A stretch of DNA of 64,000 nucleotides, from contig NC_052111.1 in assembly GCF_012273895.1 (NCBI RefSeq), positions 9,434,759 through 9,498,758 of the forward strand. The letters are read 5' to 3'. The notes beneath the pieces are model-generated. The model worked only from the letters and a program-made list of their open reading frames with translations. It was not told the DNA's origin and made no database searches. The translations under genes were made by a program, and so were the position numbers. The DNA comes from Zerene cesonia. Taxonomy: Eukaryota > Arthropoda > Insecta > Lepidoptera > Pieridae. Below are positions 45,749 through 56,730 of this stretch, piece by piece (positions within the stretch are counted from its first letter, which is position 1; every line of letters begins with the position of its first letter).

Positions 45749-47527
45749 TAAGTCATAAATCTGGAGGACAACAAAGTGCTTTAGTACAGCTCTGCCTTCA
45801 ACTACAGGTTGCCTAAATTCAGCTCGGCTGGTGTTGTAATAATTATTTCTAATTATTCCTGTCTTTGCGAATTGAATACGATGGAGTTGTGTTCTGAGCA
45901 GCTAAGTACGTTGCGTAATGGTTTCGTTTGACAGAAATAGGGTCTTTAAAAGCGAATTTCTGAATATGTCAAATATTATTTTTTCTGCAAAATGATGATT
46001 TTGGATGAATTTAAGTATTGCTTGAAATTTGAAATTGTGGTGTGAATTGTATTAAGATTGCTTCAAAAATATTTTACATCAGTACACAATTAAAGTGCCT
46101 CCTAACACGTCAACAGGGACGAGAGATCGAAATAGTTCGAATAATAATAGTCGAGGATACTCAAGTTCTTTAATATGCGCTTTCGTTTAATTTTATATGT
46201 CTTTAACATTTTATTCATTCAAATACGAACAAATCCCAAATAGACCGCTTTACGCATCCAGTAGTACTCATTGCATACAAATCCACATCTTTCTACGATA
46301 CAGCGGAGCAGAGGCAGAGGCTCCAATAAATATCGGTGTACAATGTGAGCGGTTTACGGTTTGAATATCTCGGAATAACTTGCAAGTACGTCGCGTTGAG
46401 ACTGTAATATGAATAATTCAAGATACAAAACAAAACATGGTAGGTATGCAAAGTTCGCTTACAAATCGGGAGCGTCAGCGGAGCGTGTCAGATGTACGCG
46501 TCCGCCGAGCGCCGTCAGCGGGTTGAGGTCTGTTCACACGCCACTGTGCGCCGGCAGGGCTACCGCTGAGATCCACACTTTCAAAGAGTCAATTTTCCGC
46601 ACCGTTTACGTGTTGATGTGTATTCTCGTGCAGAGAAGTTAGGAAATGCCCGGGATGTGGGTGCATCTCTAATAACGTTATAGTCAAGTATTCTATATTA
46701 AAGCAGGATTGGATTACGTAAAAAGCTAAGTTTTATAGGTATAGATGCATAAAGAGACTTGTGAGTTTATGAAATTGTGACTGTTGACTGCATCAGATTT
46801 AAATTTTAAGAATTGCACAGCATACAGCAGACTCTAAAAACAACAGACATAAATCCAATCATAAATTTATGCATAACAATAAACAATCATTTTTAATTGG
46901 CAACCCGGGCGTAATGTGTGGAGAGACCTTTAAACTGCGAGGTCTCGAGGCGTGAACGAGAAGCCTGAAGAACACATGACGCACCGACGGTTACTCTCCG
47001 CTCCTACGCTGCCATGTAACGAGTTTATTTCATTTTCAAGGGATCCCGCACATGTTCTGATATTCATGTTCATTCTGTGATTGTATAATCTTTTATTTAT
47101 TTTCATACTCGCTTTCAGCAACACAAACATTACATATATCGTCGGTAAACAACGCTGACTCTTTATATATTTTTATGCGAGTGTTGCACGAAATGGCTGA
47201 TAAATTGGAGGTAATAAAGAAGGAACATCATAATCAGGGCAACGAATGATCGGCTATCAATGTCCTGTATCATTAGCCGGTAATAAGCCGTCAGACATAA
47301 TTTGGCCGACAAAGGCGACGCTAATGTCGGCCATTAATTCGACAGAGCCGATAACACGCAGGTGAGCGGCTGACTTGACACATAATTACGAGTTTACTCA
47401 ACTAAATGAAGTGCTCTGTCCATATTATTGAGTTATTAAGTGGTGAGAATCGTCAGTTTCGGTATTTGTCAGTACTTTTTTACGCTTGGTTTTCATTTCT
47501 TTTCACTGATCAGCTGATGTTTAATAG
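45749..47527. other. Non-coding DNA with a hairpin island
   Basis: The segment at about 47215-47370 is enriched in TAAT and GGCCG words and has a perfect 9-base hairpin at 47303-47333. The 77-codon frame at 46409-46642 and the minus frame at 46930-47130 are unassigned. Confidence 0.45.
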
Positions 47528-47655
47528 TTATAGATAGTTATATTATAAAACTGAAGATACTGTTTTTTTTGTATGAAGCTAAAGTTGAAGAAATAGCTGG
47601 ATTAAATAAGGAAAAAAAAAGCTATATCTACCCGGACGGAGCCGGGTTTATGAAA
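47528..47655 (+). repeat. Possible truncated Helitron-like fragment
   Basis: TTATATTATAAAACTGAAGA at the start and CCCGGACGGAGCCGGGTTTA at the end echo the 24942-25108 element, but the terminal CTAG is missing and the middle is diverged. Confidence 0.35.
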
Positions 47656-48289
47656 GACTATGAACGCCAAATATTTAAATATCTTGTCTTTTCCCAAATA
47701 GAATGGATAATCCGATAGTATCAATAGTTATAATATGTTTATTTTCCTTTTATTGTCAACAATGATTTATGATTATTATGGTTTTATTAATGCACTTTTG
47801 CTTTTTTATAATAAGATGGAAGAAATGAATACAGATTCTTTCGAATACCCATTTCATCATTGACATTTCAAACTCGATACTTTTTTTATATTCAACCTCT
47901 TCATATCACTTTAAAGATTCGTGGATCTCCATAGATTCAGATCATCGTTACAGTGCGCTGAAATACCGTACAAAAACAAACTGGACGACGTTGAACATCT
48001 GGCTGCAAAAAGCCTTAATCCACTCTGCATCACATGTAAGCGGATTGCATAAACAGATTTATTAAAAGAAGCGGAAGCACTCAACGGAAAACTAATTACG
48101 CGAGCACTTTATTCAGCGATCGATTTCATTCATATCACAATGACTGTGATGTGAATAACGGAATCGAAAACGTGAAACTGGTGTTGAAGGAGGTTGATGT
48201 TATAATGTTTATCAAAATCTTGTTAATTTTACGAAAATTGTGTTAAAATGACATAATTCTGATACCGAAAGAGTAGAAGAAATTCGATT
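47656..48289. other. Non-coding DNA, no feature seen
   Basis: AT-rich with no recognised gene or repeat. Confidence 0.5.
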
Positions 48290-48445
48290 GCGGAGGCGGG
48301 ATCACGGGTGCCCGAGAGGCTAGGCGCTGCTACGGTTTGGCATTTGCGAATTTTTCGCGGGTACGAATCCTATATTTATATAAGCTGATAAGGCGAACGG
48401 TTATTCCTCCTATCAGCTTTACAGCAAAACGGTGTTAAAAGTTTA
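48290..48445 (+). repeat. tRNA-headed interspersed repeat
   Basis: GGAGGCGGGATCACGGGTGC is followed by an A-box-like GGTGCCCGAGAGGC (48307-48320), CGCTGCTACGGTTTGGCATT, and a B box GGTACGAATCC (48360-48370), then a non-tRNA body. The A-to-B spacing of 53 bases suits a tRNA with a long variable arm (Leu/Ser type). Related heads occur on the minus strand at 39560-39593 and 57810-57893. The 3' limit is uncertain. Confidence 0.6.
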
Positions 48446-50255
48446 TATTAATGTGATCCCGCAATCAAGTCCATCCTTGCCTGTGGAGCAATGTAGTCCG
48501 ACAACTGAGCATAGCGCGGATACAAACAGTCAAACACTGATTTATTGACAATTTATTTGTTTAATCCTTAGCGTGAGAAAAGTCACATATAGATTTAGTG
48601 ACAAATATGCATGTAATGAACATTGTATTGAGAATTCATTCAGTATTCATCTTTCTAATTAGTTTGTTTTGGAAATCCTCAAAGTCAATAAAATCGCCTG
48701 CTCTTTAAATCCTTGGAACTAACATGCTTGCTATTCTTTTATTATCGTAGAGACGCATTCTCAATATTAAGTTAGTTTTCAACTTTCCGATAAATTAAAT
48801 CGAACATAACACAGATAAAAAATCGTTGAGTAACGTTCGTGTATCAAAGAGGTTAATAAATAATGTTAAGCGCGGGTTGACATGGCGGCTCTCATGAAAG
48901 TCTAATGCCCTTGCAGATGGGGCGAGCCTGCGCTATCTTCATCGGAACTGATATTAAAATAAATCCACCGAGAGCGAGTTATTGAAACCTCACGTTGTGA
49001 GCTAATAAGGATGCAAAAGAGCACGCTACTGTGGATGTAGCAAAGAAACGTATTCGCAACCTTGTAGAGACTGTTCATTTCTGTGATAAGTTTTCCTTAA
49101 TTCTAAATATAGCACTCCTACAAATCTAAGGACGTGAATTATCTATTTGACGCTACATAGTTCCATAATATTGTTGTATAGAATCTATAATGTGACTTTA
49201 CCTTTCTAGTTGATGAAACGTTACAAATCTAAAAAATGCTTAAAGTTGTTTAATAAAGCAAAGATAACGACTGTAAAGACGAAGTTAATATTCTGCGAGA
49301 CGATAACTGTGGACCAAGCGAATGTATAATTTATCTTTAAATATTCAGCTCAATTCTCAAATATCATTGAGCAAGGAGCTGTATAAATTACGTCAAGACA
49401 TCAGCTGAGTGCATCGTGTGTTGATGTTTATACTACTTACTCGAGCGGGTCCGTCGCTTCGCTTCGTTTGTCAATAGCTATTGTTTGAATTCAGCTTTAA
49501 GGCAACTCCTGATTATATTTAGTATTGCTATTGATGCATGGCTATGCACACAAATGCATTGCAAATATTTGTATCCATTTAATGTAATAGAGTGTTGATT
49601 ATTTACATACGTAGATAAATAATAGTTGTTATTAATACAGATAAATTTGAGCCGTCTGTGCCCTGATCTGTGCTCTCTGTCAATCTCTCGAAATCAAAAA
49701 TTTGTGATCAGATTTATCGTTTATAGTTCTCTCTTGTACGGCCATTACTGTTTGACAATAATGAAAAATATATATTCGTATGTTTAGAAATATATCACAC
49801 AATGACCGGTTATTCAAGCCAATGTAATAAAATAAATTTCTCAATTTAACATGTTCGAGATCACATAATGATACAAAAACATGTAGTATATAGGAAGTGG
49901 GTCTGCTCAGAGCTTTCGTGAGCTTCCCAAGTTGGGTGGAACTTTAAATGGGAAGTTGTACGTTATCATACAGATACGACTTTAGCACCAACTCCCCGAC
50001 TTTAAAGTATTAAGTAATTAAGCTTTATATTACCATAATGCGCTCGGCTCGTTAGAATAATGTCGTTTGATAGAACGGATTTGAAAGATGAGATCGTATA
50101 CCCTTTACATAAGTTTCTTCTAAGATAATGGTTGTAGAGATTTATTATTGGGTGTCGTTAGCCACTGATTAAAGCTAAGACTACTTATTATAAGTATGGC
50201 TGTTTTAAAAATATTTATGTAATTATTCCGATGTCAAGTTACTGACTTATTTTTT
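48446..50255. other. Non-coding DNA, no gene seen
   Basis: AT-rich with only short unsupported frames. No exon, RNA or repeat recognised. Confidence 0.5.
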
Positions 50256-50356
50256 GACGTGACAACGTCTTAAATTAGGTTTTAAATTAGGTTGCGGCTC
50301 GGAGTCACTCATGAAAAAGTGTAACGCCCGGTAACGTTACGATGAGTCACCGAACT
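50256..50356 (+). repeat. Interspersed repeat, GACGTGACAACGTC family, cut by gap
   Basis: TGACGTGACAACGTCTTAAA, TTGCGGCTCGGAGTCACTCA, AAAAAGTGTAACGCCCGG and TAACGTTACGATGAGTCACC match the copy at 4895-5062. A short duplication of TTAAATTAGGT follows CGTC. The repeat runs straight into the 1000-N gap. Confidence 0.8.
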
Positions 50357-51356
50357 NNNNNNNNNNNNNNNNNNNNNNNNNNNNNNNNNNNNNNNNNNNN
50401 NNNNNNNNNNNNNNNNNNNNNNNNNNNNNNNNNNNNNNNNNNNNNNNNNNNNNNNNNNNNNNNNNNNNNNNNNNNNNNNNNNNNNNNNNNNNNNNNNNNN
50501 NNNNNNNNNNNNNNNNNNNNNNNNNNNNNNNNNNNNNNNNNNNNNNNNNNNNNNNNNNNNNNNNNNNNNNNNNNNNNNNNNNNNNNNNNNNNNNNNNNNN
50601 NNNNNNNNNNNNNNNNNNNNNNNNNNNNNNNNNNNNNNNNNNNNNNNNNNNNNNNNNNNNNNNNNNNNNNNNNNNNNNNNNNNNNNNNNNNNNNNNNNNN
50701 NNNNNNNNNNNNNNNNNNNNNNNNNNNNNNNNNNNNNNNNNNNNNNNNNNNNNNNNNNNNNNNNNNNNNNNNNNNNNNNNNNNNNNNNNNNNNNNNNNNN
50801 NNNNNNNNNNNNNNNNNNNNNNNNNNNNNNNNNNNNNNNNNNNNNNNNNNNNNNNNNNNNNNNNNNNNNNNNNNNNNNNNNNNNNNNNNNNNNNNNNNNN
50901 NNNNNNNNNNNNNNNNNNNNNNNNNNNNNNNNNNNNNNNNNNNNNNNNNNNNNNNNNNNNNNNNNNNNNNNNNNNNNNNNNNNNNNNNNNNNNNNNNNNN
51001 NNNNNNNNNNNNNNNNNNNNNNNNNNNNNNNNNNNNNNNNNNNNNNNNNNNNNNNNNNNNNNNNNNNNNNNNNNNNNNNNNNNNNNNNNNNNNNNNNNNN
51101 NNNNNNNNNNNNNNNNNNNNNNNNNNNNNNNNNNNNNNNNNNNNNNNNNNNNNNNNNNNNNNNNNNNNNNNNNNNNNNNNNNNNNNNNNNNNNNNNNNNN
51201 NNNNNNNNNNNNNNNNNNNNNNNNNNNNNNNNNNNNNNNNNNNNNNNNNNNNNNNNNNNNNNNNNNNNNNNNNNNNNNNNNNNNNNNNNNNNNNNNNNNN
51301 NNNNNNNNNNNNNNNNNNNNNNNNNNNNNNNNNNNNNNNNNNNNNNNNNNNNNNNN
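50357..51356. other. Assembly gap (1000 N)
   Basis: Exactly 1000 undetermined bases, entered from inside a high-copy repeat, which is probably why the assembly broke. Frames reported across it are artefacts. Confidence 0.99.
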
Positions 51357-51451
51357 AAATAAAACTTTGTTTTTACAGAGCAACACGTGGTTATTATTTA
51401 ACCAATATTCCCAAACAAATACATTATATATATCAAATACATTTGATATTT

Positions 51452-51624
51452 TCAACCGACTTCATAAAAATGAGGAGGTTATCAATTTGTTATAGTTGTA
51501 TATTTTTAGTTTTTTTAACTAACTTTCGACTGGGTCAACTAGATTGCTGATTCTTTTTTTATACAAAAGCTGGTGCTGCCTTACTTGTGGTTTCATTTGA
51601 TCTAGTTCTGATAATTTGATAGTG
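51452..51624 (+). repeat. Interspersed repeat, ACCGACTTC family
   Basis: CAACCGACTTCATAAAAATG, AGGAGGTTATCAATTTGTTA, TAACTTTCGACTGGGTCAAC, CTGATTCTTTTTTTATACAA, AAGCTGGTGCTGCC and GATCTAGTTCTGATAATTTG. Related copies lie at 57324-57490 on this strand and at 52778-52885 and 56731-56872 on the other. Common in lepidopteran genomes as far as I recall; class not assigned. Confidence 0.7.
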
Positions 51625-52777
51625 ATTAGTGTGTTGTTAAAATAGTTATATACATATTGATACAAGTGTTATTTTACTGTTTTTGTATACCGAACCTTTT
51701 CTTTTTGTTGTCTTTAAAAATAAAGAAGTAAGTTATGTAGAAAGCACTTTAGAATGGCTTGTGTCTTCGTTTATATAATACTCGGATAAAAGCAAACAAA
51801 ACACAACTTTCACATGCTTATTGCTCGTGCGGTATATCTAAGTTATAATATACAAGATAGGGTTCACAACAAGAACTAGAGGTAACATCAAAGAATAATA
51901 TTACGATAAGTATCAGAACAGTTTCATTAATTGAGCTAACGTTTAATTTACCTCCCGCATCCGGCGCGTATGACGGCGCCGCTGAGACACTCAAAGGAAA
52001 AATCAATAAATCGAAACCTCTCGAGCGCGTAAGGCTTATTCCTTAAAAGATTATTCCGCTCAGGGACGCACTACATCACACGGCGCGCAGGCCCGTCGCG
52101 GTTAGTAATGTAGAGCTTTGTGGATAGTCCCAAATAGCTCATTACTCTCCATCGAGATCGGCCACCGCACTCCATTATTTGATTTTAGGCCACATTATCC
52201 CTTATTTAAACAAGCTTTTTCCTGTTATTTTAACTCTGAGAAGATTTTGTAAATGTAAATTGTTTCAACTCCAAGGAGCCTTTTGAAACGTATCATCGTC
52301 TACAATACTCAAACGAGCTTTTAGTTTGCAATTAAAAGGGATCGCAACCGTATGTCGAATCTGGTTGGCTAGGGTTATCGCGGTGATCTTTTAAAAAATT
52401 TATACATTTTGACCTTTATATATTTTACACCTTTTACTAAATTGCCATGTATGACAAAATTTGTTAGATTATCTTACCACTCGTAATCACGAAGAGATGC
52501 TAAGTCCAGCTATCAAATTGTGTTAATGAAATATAATTCATGTAAAAGTTTGAATGAAATTAGAGATGCTTCCTCTTGATAAACACCTGAATGAGTGATC
52601 AGATTTGGATGCAATTATTCGGATTCCTCCCGCTTGATAAGGACATAAATTACTATATGGTCTTATCCCACACATCATAGTAATTTATAAATTTACTTGC
52701 TATCTAACAAATCCAAACCTCAAAACTTAACACCAAATGAAAGGTCTAAGGCATTGTTTAATATAAATATGCATAGT
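51625..52777. other. Non-coding DNA, no gene seen
   Basis: A CpG-richer patch around 51950-52110 breaks the AT-rich background. Frame 51818-52006 on the minus strand is unassigned. Confidence 0.5.
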
Positions 52778-52885
52778 CAGGACTAAACTAAATTTAAATA
52801 TAGCAATAAGGTAGAACTTGCATTCAAATACGAATCATAAGAATCGGTTCCCAGTCAAAAGTTCTGAGGTAACAAACACAAAAAT
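52778..52885 (-). repeat. Interspersed repeat, ACCGACTTC family, fragment
   Basis: On the minus strand: GTTACCTCAGAACTTTTGAC, TGGGAACCGATTCTTATGAT, TCGTATTTGAATGCAAGTTC and TAGTTTAGTCCTG. Only the central part of the element is kept. Confidence 0.55.
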
Positions 52886-53389
52886 TACAGTTGAATTACG
52901 AATCTCGTCCTTTATTCTATATATTTTCTACATTTGGTAACAGCATTTTCTTTGAAAGTTATTTTTGTGTGAGAAAACAGTCTCCAAGAGGCTGCAATAA
53001 TGACGTGCAAACGCGTTGTGTAAGCAGCACTACGCTGACACTCTGTACGATAAACAGACGAGCATTCATTTACCTTTTACTTAAGAATTTTATAACAACT
53101 TATTTTGTTATTGTACTCGTGCCATTTCACATTCTCTTCCCATAATGCATGCTTTAAAGCAGTAGTATTACTGTCATACGCTATTCGACGAGATATTATC
53201 AGAAAGATATCACTATCTTCCCATTCATATACGGCTAATGAAATAAACAATTATTTTTAAAATCAAATCCAAGTGCCTCAGTCAAAAACATCATGTTTTT
53301 CTTTTAATTAAGCCATTGATATCGAGGGTGACCTTGCAGTAATAAATCTCGATACGAGCCACAAAAACGTTAAATAACTTAACTTATGG
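52886..53389. other. Non-coding DNA, no feature seen
   Basis: An 84-codon + strand frame at 52891-53145 has no recognisable motif. Confidence 0.45.
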
Positions 53390-53647
53390 TGAGAACTTCT
53401 TACATAAACTGGGAACGGTGAGGAAAACGAAACGGGCCGGAGGCAGGCTTGCCAGTCCATTCCTTATTTCCAGTCGTCAATCTTTTCTTATCCCTTTCCT
53501 CTTTAACATGGAAAGCGCGTTTGCAGAGGCACTACCTTTCCCAATGTTCCTGGGCGGTAGAGATCGCTTATGGCGCTTTCGCGATCGTTATCAGGCAACC
53601 AATAGCTCAGTATCCCGTTTATGGCATAAAAAAATTCTACATATGTT
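53390..53647 (+). repeat. Interspersed repeat, GGGCGGTGGT family
   Basis: CAGTCCATTCCTTATTTCCA, GTCGTCAATCTTTTCTTATC, GGAAAGCGCGTTTGCAGAGG, CACTACCTTTCCC, GTTCCTGGGCGGTAGAGATC and CCGTTTATGGCATAAAAAAA. It abuts the next copy without a gap, so two elements stand head to tail. Confidence 0.75.
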
Positions 53648-53957
53648 AGTCGAGCACGCTTCGGCACTAATTGGGCCTGCTTGCACCGAGGAAGTACCAC
53701 ACCCCCACAGAAGACCAGTGTGAAATAGCATTCTGCTGTGTTTCGTTCGGTGAGTGGGGGAGCCGGAGGCCCATGTCCTTCTCTTTATTCCTCTCGTCAA
53801 TTATTTCTTAATCCCTTTCCATTTTGTCGTCGGCAATCCATTTGAAGAGGCGTAATGCCTGCAATTGACCTTACGCCTCTTTAAATGTTCATGGGCGGTG
53901 GTAGCGCTTACCATCAGGAAACCCACCAGCTCCATTGCCGGCGGAGACATAAAAATA
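53648..53957 (+). repeat. Composite interspersed repeat, full-length copy
   Basis: GTCGAGCACGCTTCGGCACT, GAGGAAGTACCACACCCCCA, AGTGTGAAATAGCATTCTGC, GTTTCGTTCGGTGAGTGGGG and GAGCCGGAGGCCCATG form the first half; CCTCTCGTCAATTATTTC, AATCCCTTTCCATTTTGTCG, the hairpin AAGAGGCGTAA/TTACGCCTCTT (53845-53855 and 53871-53881), TTCATGGGCGGTGGTAGCGC and TTACCATCAGGAAACCCACC the second. It ends in GACATAAAAATAAAA. This is the best-preserved example in the window. Confidence 0.8.
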
Positions 53958-54111
53958 AAACACAAAATCTTTATACATATGCAACTCATTTATGAATTGC
54001 ATACATATTTCAGCAGTTTTCTGTTTTATTTAACTCAATACATAGAGATCTCATAGCAATTGTGCAAACGGTTTTAAAAATACAAACTGAAGATGAATAT
54101 CTAATTATTTA

Positions 54112-54264
54112 ATGGACTTGGAGAAAGAGAGTGCGCAGAAAGCAGAATTCATTGAACTCAGACGAAAATCAACTCAGCTTCAAATTCGAGAATTAGAAAT
54201 ACAATATTATTCTTTGAATAATATTTCGCATAATATTGTAGTAAATAAGGCTGTATACACTTGA
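54112..54264 (+). pseudogene. Short coiled-coil ORF, possibly a decayed gene
   Basis: An ATG at 54112 opens 50 codons: MDLEKESAQKAEFIELRRKS, then TQLQIRELEIQYYS, ending at TGA 54262-54264. The charged heptad-like pattern is that of a coiled coil and looks like the tails of Myb/SANT- or zeste-type proteins found in transposon-derived insect genes, although that is only a resemblance. Just upstream another frame reads IQTEDEYLII before a stop at 54111-54113, which suggests a frameshift within a formerly longer frame. No promoter or splice signal was found. Confidence 0.25.
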
Positions 54265-54565
54265 AAGATGTAAACTCAACACGTTTATGTATTGAAGTAG
54301 GCTTCTTTAAGAAGCGATAGAATCGAGAGAATCTCTGTATTCGCTCTTTTAAAATAATATCAATGTAACAACATTTTATATTCGAAATAATAATCGAGGC
54401 AGAGACCTGTCCTGGGGTTCTTAAGCGACAACATTCCACGAATTACCGTCTTCCATAAATTCATGAGTACAGAAGTAATCTCTCCGAACTAATACGTTTT
54501 TTATTCTACATAACCTTAGAATAGTTAATTTTTTAAGGTGAAAGTTTGAAAAGTAGTAAATGAGT
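54265..54565. other. Non-coding DNA, no feature seen
   Basis: Minus-strand frames at 54158-54439 and 54421-54765 are unassigned; the second crosses repeat sequence. Confidence 0.45.
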
Positions 54566-54629
54566 AGCCTGTTGGTAAGGTCTACCACCGCCCATGGAGC
54601 CTGTTGGTAAGGTCTACCACCGCTCTTAT
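54566..54629 (-). repeat. Duplicated fragment of the GGGCGGTGGT repeat
   Basis: The 32-base unit AGCCTGTTGGTAAGGTCTAC + CACCGCCCATGG occurs twice in tandem with changes only at the end. Its complement, GGGCGGTGGTAGACCTTACC, places it in the dispersed family, minus orientation. Confidence 0.75.
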
Positions 54630-55214
54630 GCTTCCAAATAGAATGCAATGTATGCAATTGATATTGGATAGAAAGGAATAGGATACGGGAAATAAATAAC
54701 AAATACACTGCGAATTCAGAAAAATATTTTATATGGAACTGGATTAAGTACGTATTTGAGAACACAGCTTATAAATTCACTAAGCAATATATGATAGTTA
54801 AACGTTGAAAGTCTCGCGAGAAACATTTAAATATTAAATATTCGTTTATCCTCTTTCTAATTTCCTCTTGTTTGCTATTAATATCAGCTTCTATGTTCTT
54901 AACAAAATGATCTAAGATCAAACATAGTCCGTGATTAACTACAACATTATTTAATACGTCGGTATTTTCTAAAAAAGATTTATGTACATGTAGTTATTAT
55001 TTCATTATACCTAATAATTTAAAGTTTTAATACGTATCAGAACTTTGAAGTAGATTAGGGGTTGGTTTTAATCCGACCTTTAACATTGTTCTGTAATTAA
55101 ATATTATTAGCTACGTACGAGTAATAATAAACTTTATCGTGTGTGTCATAGGAAAAGAAAGATAATTGAACAAAAAAAAATCATGCAAGTATGTGTAACA
55201 CAGACGATGGACTA
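54630..55214. other. Non-coding DNA, no feature seen
   Basis: AT-rich. Nothing recognised. Confidence 0.5.
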
Positions 55215-55375
55215 ATCTTTATAAATAAAAATAAATCGCCTAATGTATTGCTAAGCAGAAGACTCGAGAACGGCTCGACGAATTCGGCAATTTTTTTAAC
55301 GTTTTTGCTAAGGCACAAGTACGGTTCTTATTGAGAGAAAAAATGTTGTACGGGTGAAGCGGGGCGGAGCGCTAG
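55215..55375 (+). mobile_element. Helitron-like element, diverged
   Basis: TCTTTATAAATAAAAATAAA at the 5' end after an A, AACGGCTCGACGAATTCGGC inside, and GGGTGAAGCGGGGCGGAGCG then CTAG at 55372-55375. The base after CTAG is A instead of T. The termini are Helitron-like but the family is different from the others. Confidence 0.5.
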
Positions 55376-55419
55376 AAGAAAATAATTACGTAACAATATT
55401 CAAACGGCAGCAAAAGCAG

Positions 55420-55718
55420 TGGTGGCTCAGTGGTGAGGACCTCGGACTTCAAAATCGATAAGTCGGGGTTCGAGACCGGGCGAGCGCGCAGGAAATAAAT
55501 TGATTTTTCAATTTATCTGCGCATGTAGATAACATCACCACTGCTTCAACGGTGAAGGAAAACATCGTGAGGAAACCGGCATGTCCAAGAATTAAAAAAG
55601 TTCGACGGCATGTGACATCTGCCAACCCGCACTTGGCCAGCGTGGTGGATTATGGCCTGAACCCTCATAGGAGGCCTGAGTCCCAGCAGTGGGAACATAT
55701 ATGGGCTGATGATGATGA
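55420..55718 (+). repeat. Full-length tRNA-derived SINE
   Basis: The head has an intact A box TGGCTCAGTGG (55423-55433) and B box GGTTCGAGACC (55467-55477), 44 bases apart as in a tRNA promoter for RNA polymerase III. The body contains AACATCACCACTGCTTCAAC, GGTGAAGGAAAACATCGTGA, GGAAACCGGCATGTCCAAGA, CTTGGCCAGCGTGGTGGATT and CTCATAGGAGGCCTGAG, and the tail GGGCTGATGATGATGAA. It is the reference copy for 4196, 7231, 11050, 17343 and 58789. The 66-codon frame in it is not a gene. Confidence 0.92.
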
Positions 55719-56217
55719 ATATTCAAACGGACTAACGGAGCCGTCCTTATAGTTATTAACATTTTTTGTTTTATTTACATGACTTTAATGCCATATACGC
55801 TGTTTATAATGCCGAATATTTTAAACTGTTGTAAGATAATACCACCAGATTACAAAAGTATGAGACGATAATTATTTAAACATTCTTATCTAAGTACCTA
55901 ATTATTTACCAAGATGCCATTCCCGTCATTAGAATATCACATCATTAAACATATATAAAATTAATAACCTGATCAAACAATTTATGTATTAAAAAGTACA
56001 CAGATATTACGACTCCCACGTCAAGCGCTTAAAATAGAAAGAGAAGTTATTCTACCAGAGTCGGAGCAAACAGCAGTTCCTCTTATTCATCCAGCAATAT
56101 TTAGCCATTACATAGAAAATATAGTTGTAGGTGGCTGCAAGTTAGTATAATGTGATCACAGGTCGGCGGAGTAAATCTAACGGCGGCGTTAATGTCAGCC
56201 GCACGGGGAACTCATCT
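55719..56217. other. Non-coding DNA, no feature seen
   Basis: AT-rich until about 56150, where a CpG-richer section begins (TCGGCGGAG, CGGCGGCGTT). Confidence 0.5.
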
Positions 56218-56293
56218 CCACTCTCCCCCCTCCCGTTACCTCCCCCGTCCTCCCCTCCGCCACTCGCCACAGCCCCCCGCCCCTCCTCCGCGG
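56218..56293. repeat. C-rich pyrimidine tract
   Basis: About 75 bases dominated by C and T: CTCTCCCCCCTCCCGTTACC, TCCCCCGTCCTCCCCTCCGC, CAGCCCCCCGCCCCTCCTCC. The opposite strand has many G runs and could form quadruplexes. Proline-rich frames here are compositional artefacts. Confidence 0.8.
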
Positions 56294-56730
56294 ACCATCT
56301 CCGTTGTTTATACACGCAACATGAAAATATTATATAATGTTACTTTACAACGCAGCTTGTTTCTTTCGAGATCGCTTTCATATACGATTGTTGTTGCTTT
56401 TTTTTTTTTGTTTTTACTTAAAATTTTAGACATAATCACTGTAGAAAACTGTTAGGCTTAAAAGTTTTTGAGTTGAAAAGAAACACTCTAGAAGGGTGGA
56501 TGATTGATTGATAGATTTTGGAAGGACGATAGAATTATATTTAAATTTACCTTCTGGGATGGGATGGAGCAAGAATTTTAAAAAAATCTCCAAGAGGGTA
56601 CTCTCAATTAGTGTCAGTATACTTCGTCATCCATTATAAACTTCGTTTTATTTAAATAACAATTATATTTAACAAAAAACGGCTTAGTTTTTGTTAAAAA
56701 GTTGTCAGCTGTCAGTAGGTACCTTTAAGA
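56294..56730. other. Non-coding DNA, no feature seen
   Basis: Contains a T12 run at 56399-56409. Nothing else recognised. Confidence 0.5.

Noticed and set aside
47345..47365. CGCAG|GTGAGC as a second ratchet site
   Set aside because: It lacks a pyrimidine tract and branch point in front, unlike the site at 16352.
53418..53723. 101-codon ORF and overlapping frames
   Set aside because: They are translations of two adjoining interspersed repeat copies; other copies of the same repeat break the frame.
55552..55752. 66-codon ORF in the SINE
   Set aside because: It lies inside the body and tail of a tRNA-derived SINE that recurs elsewhere in the window without an open frame.
56152..56455. Proline-rich ORFs of 61 and 87 codons
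   Set aside because: The proline content comes from the C-rich tract at 56218-56293; no splice or promoter support.
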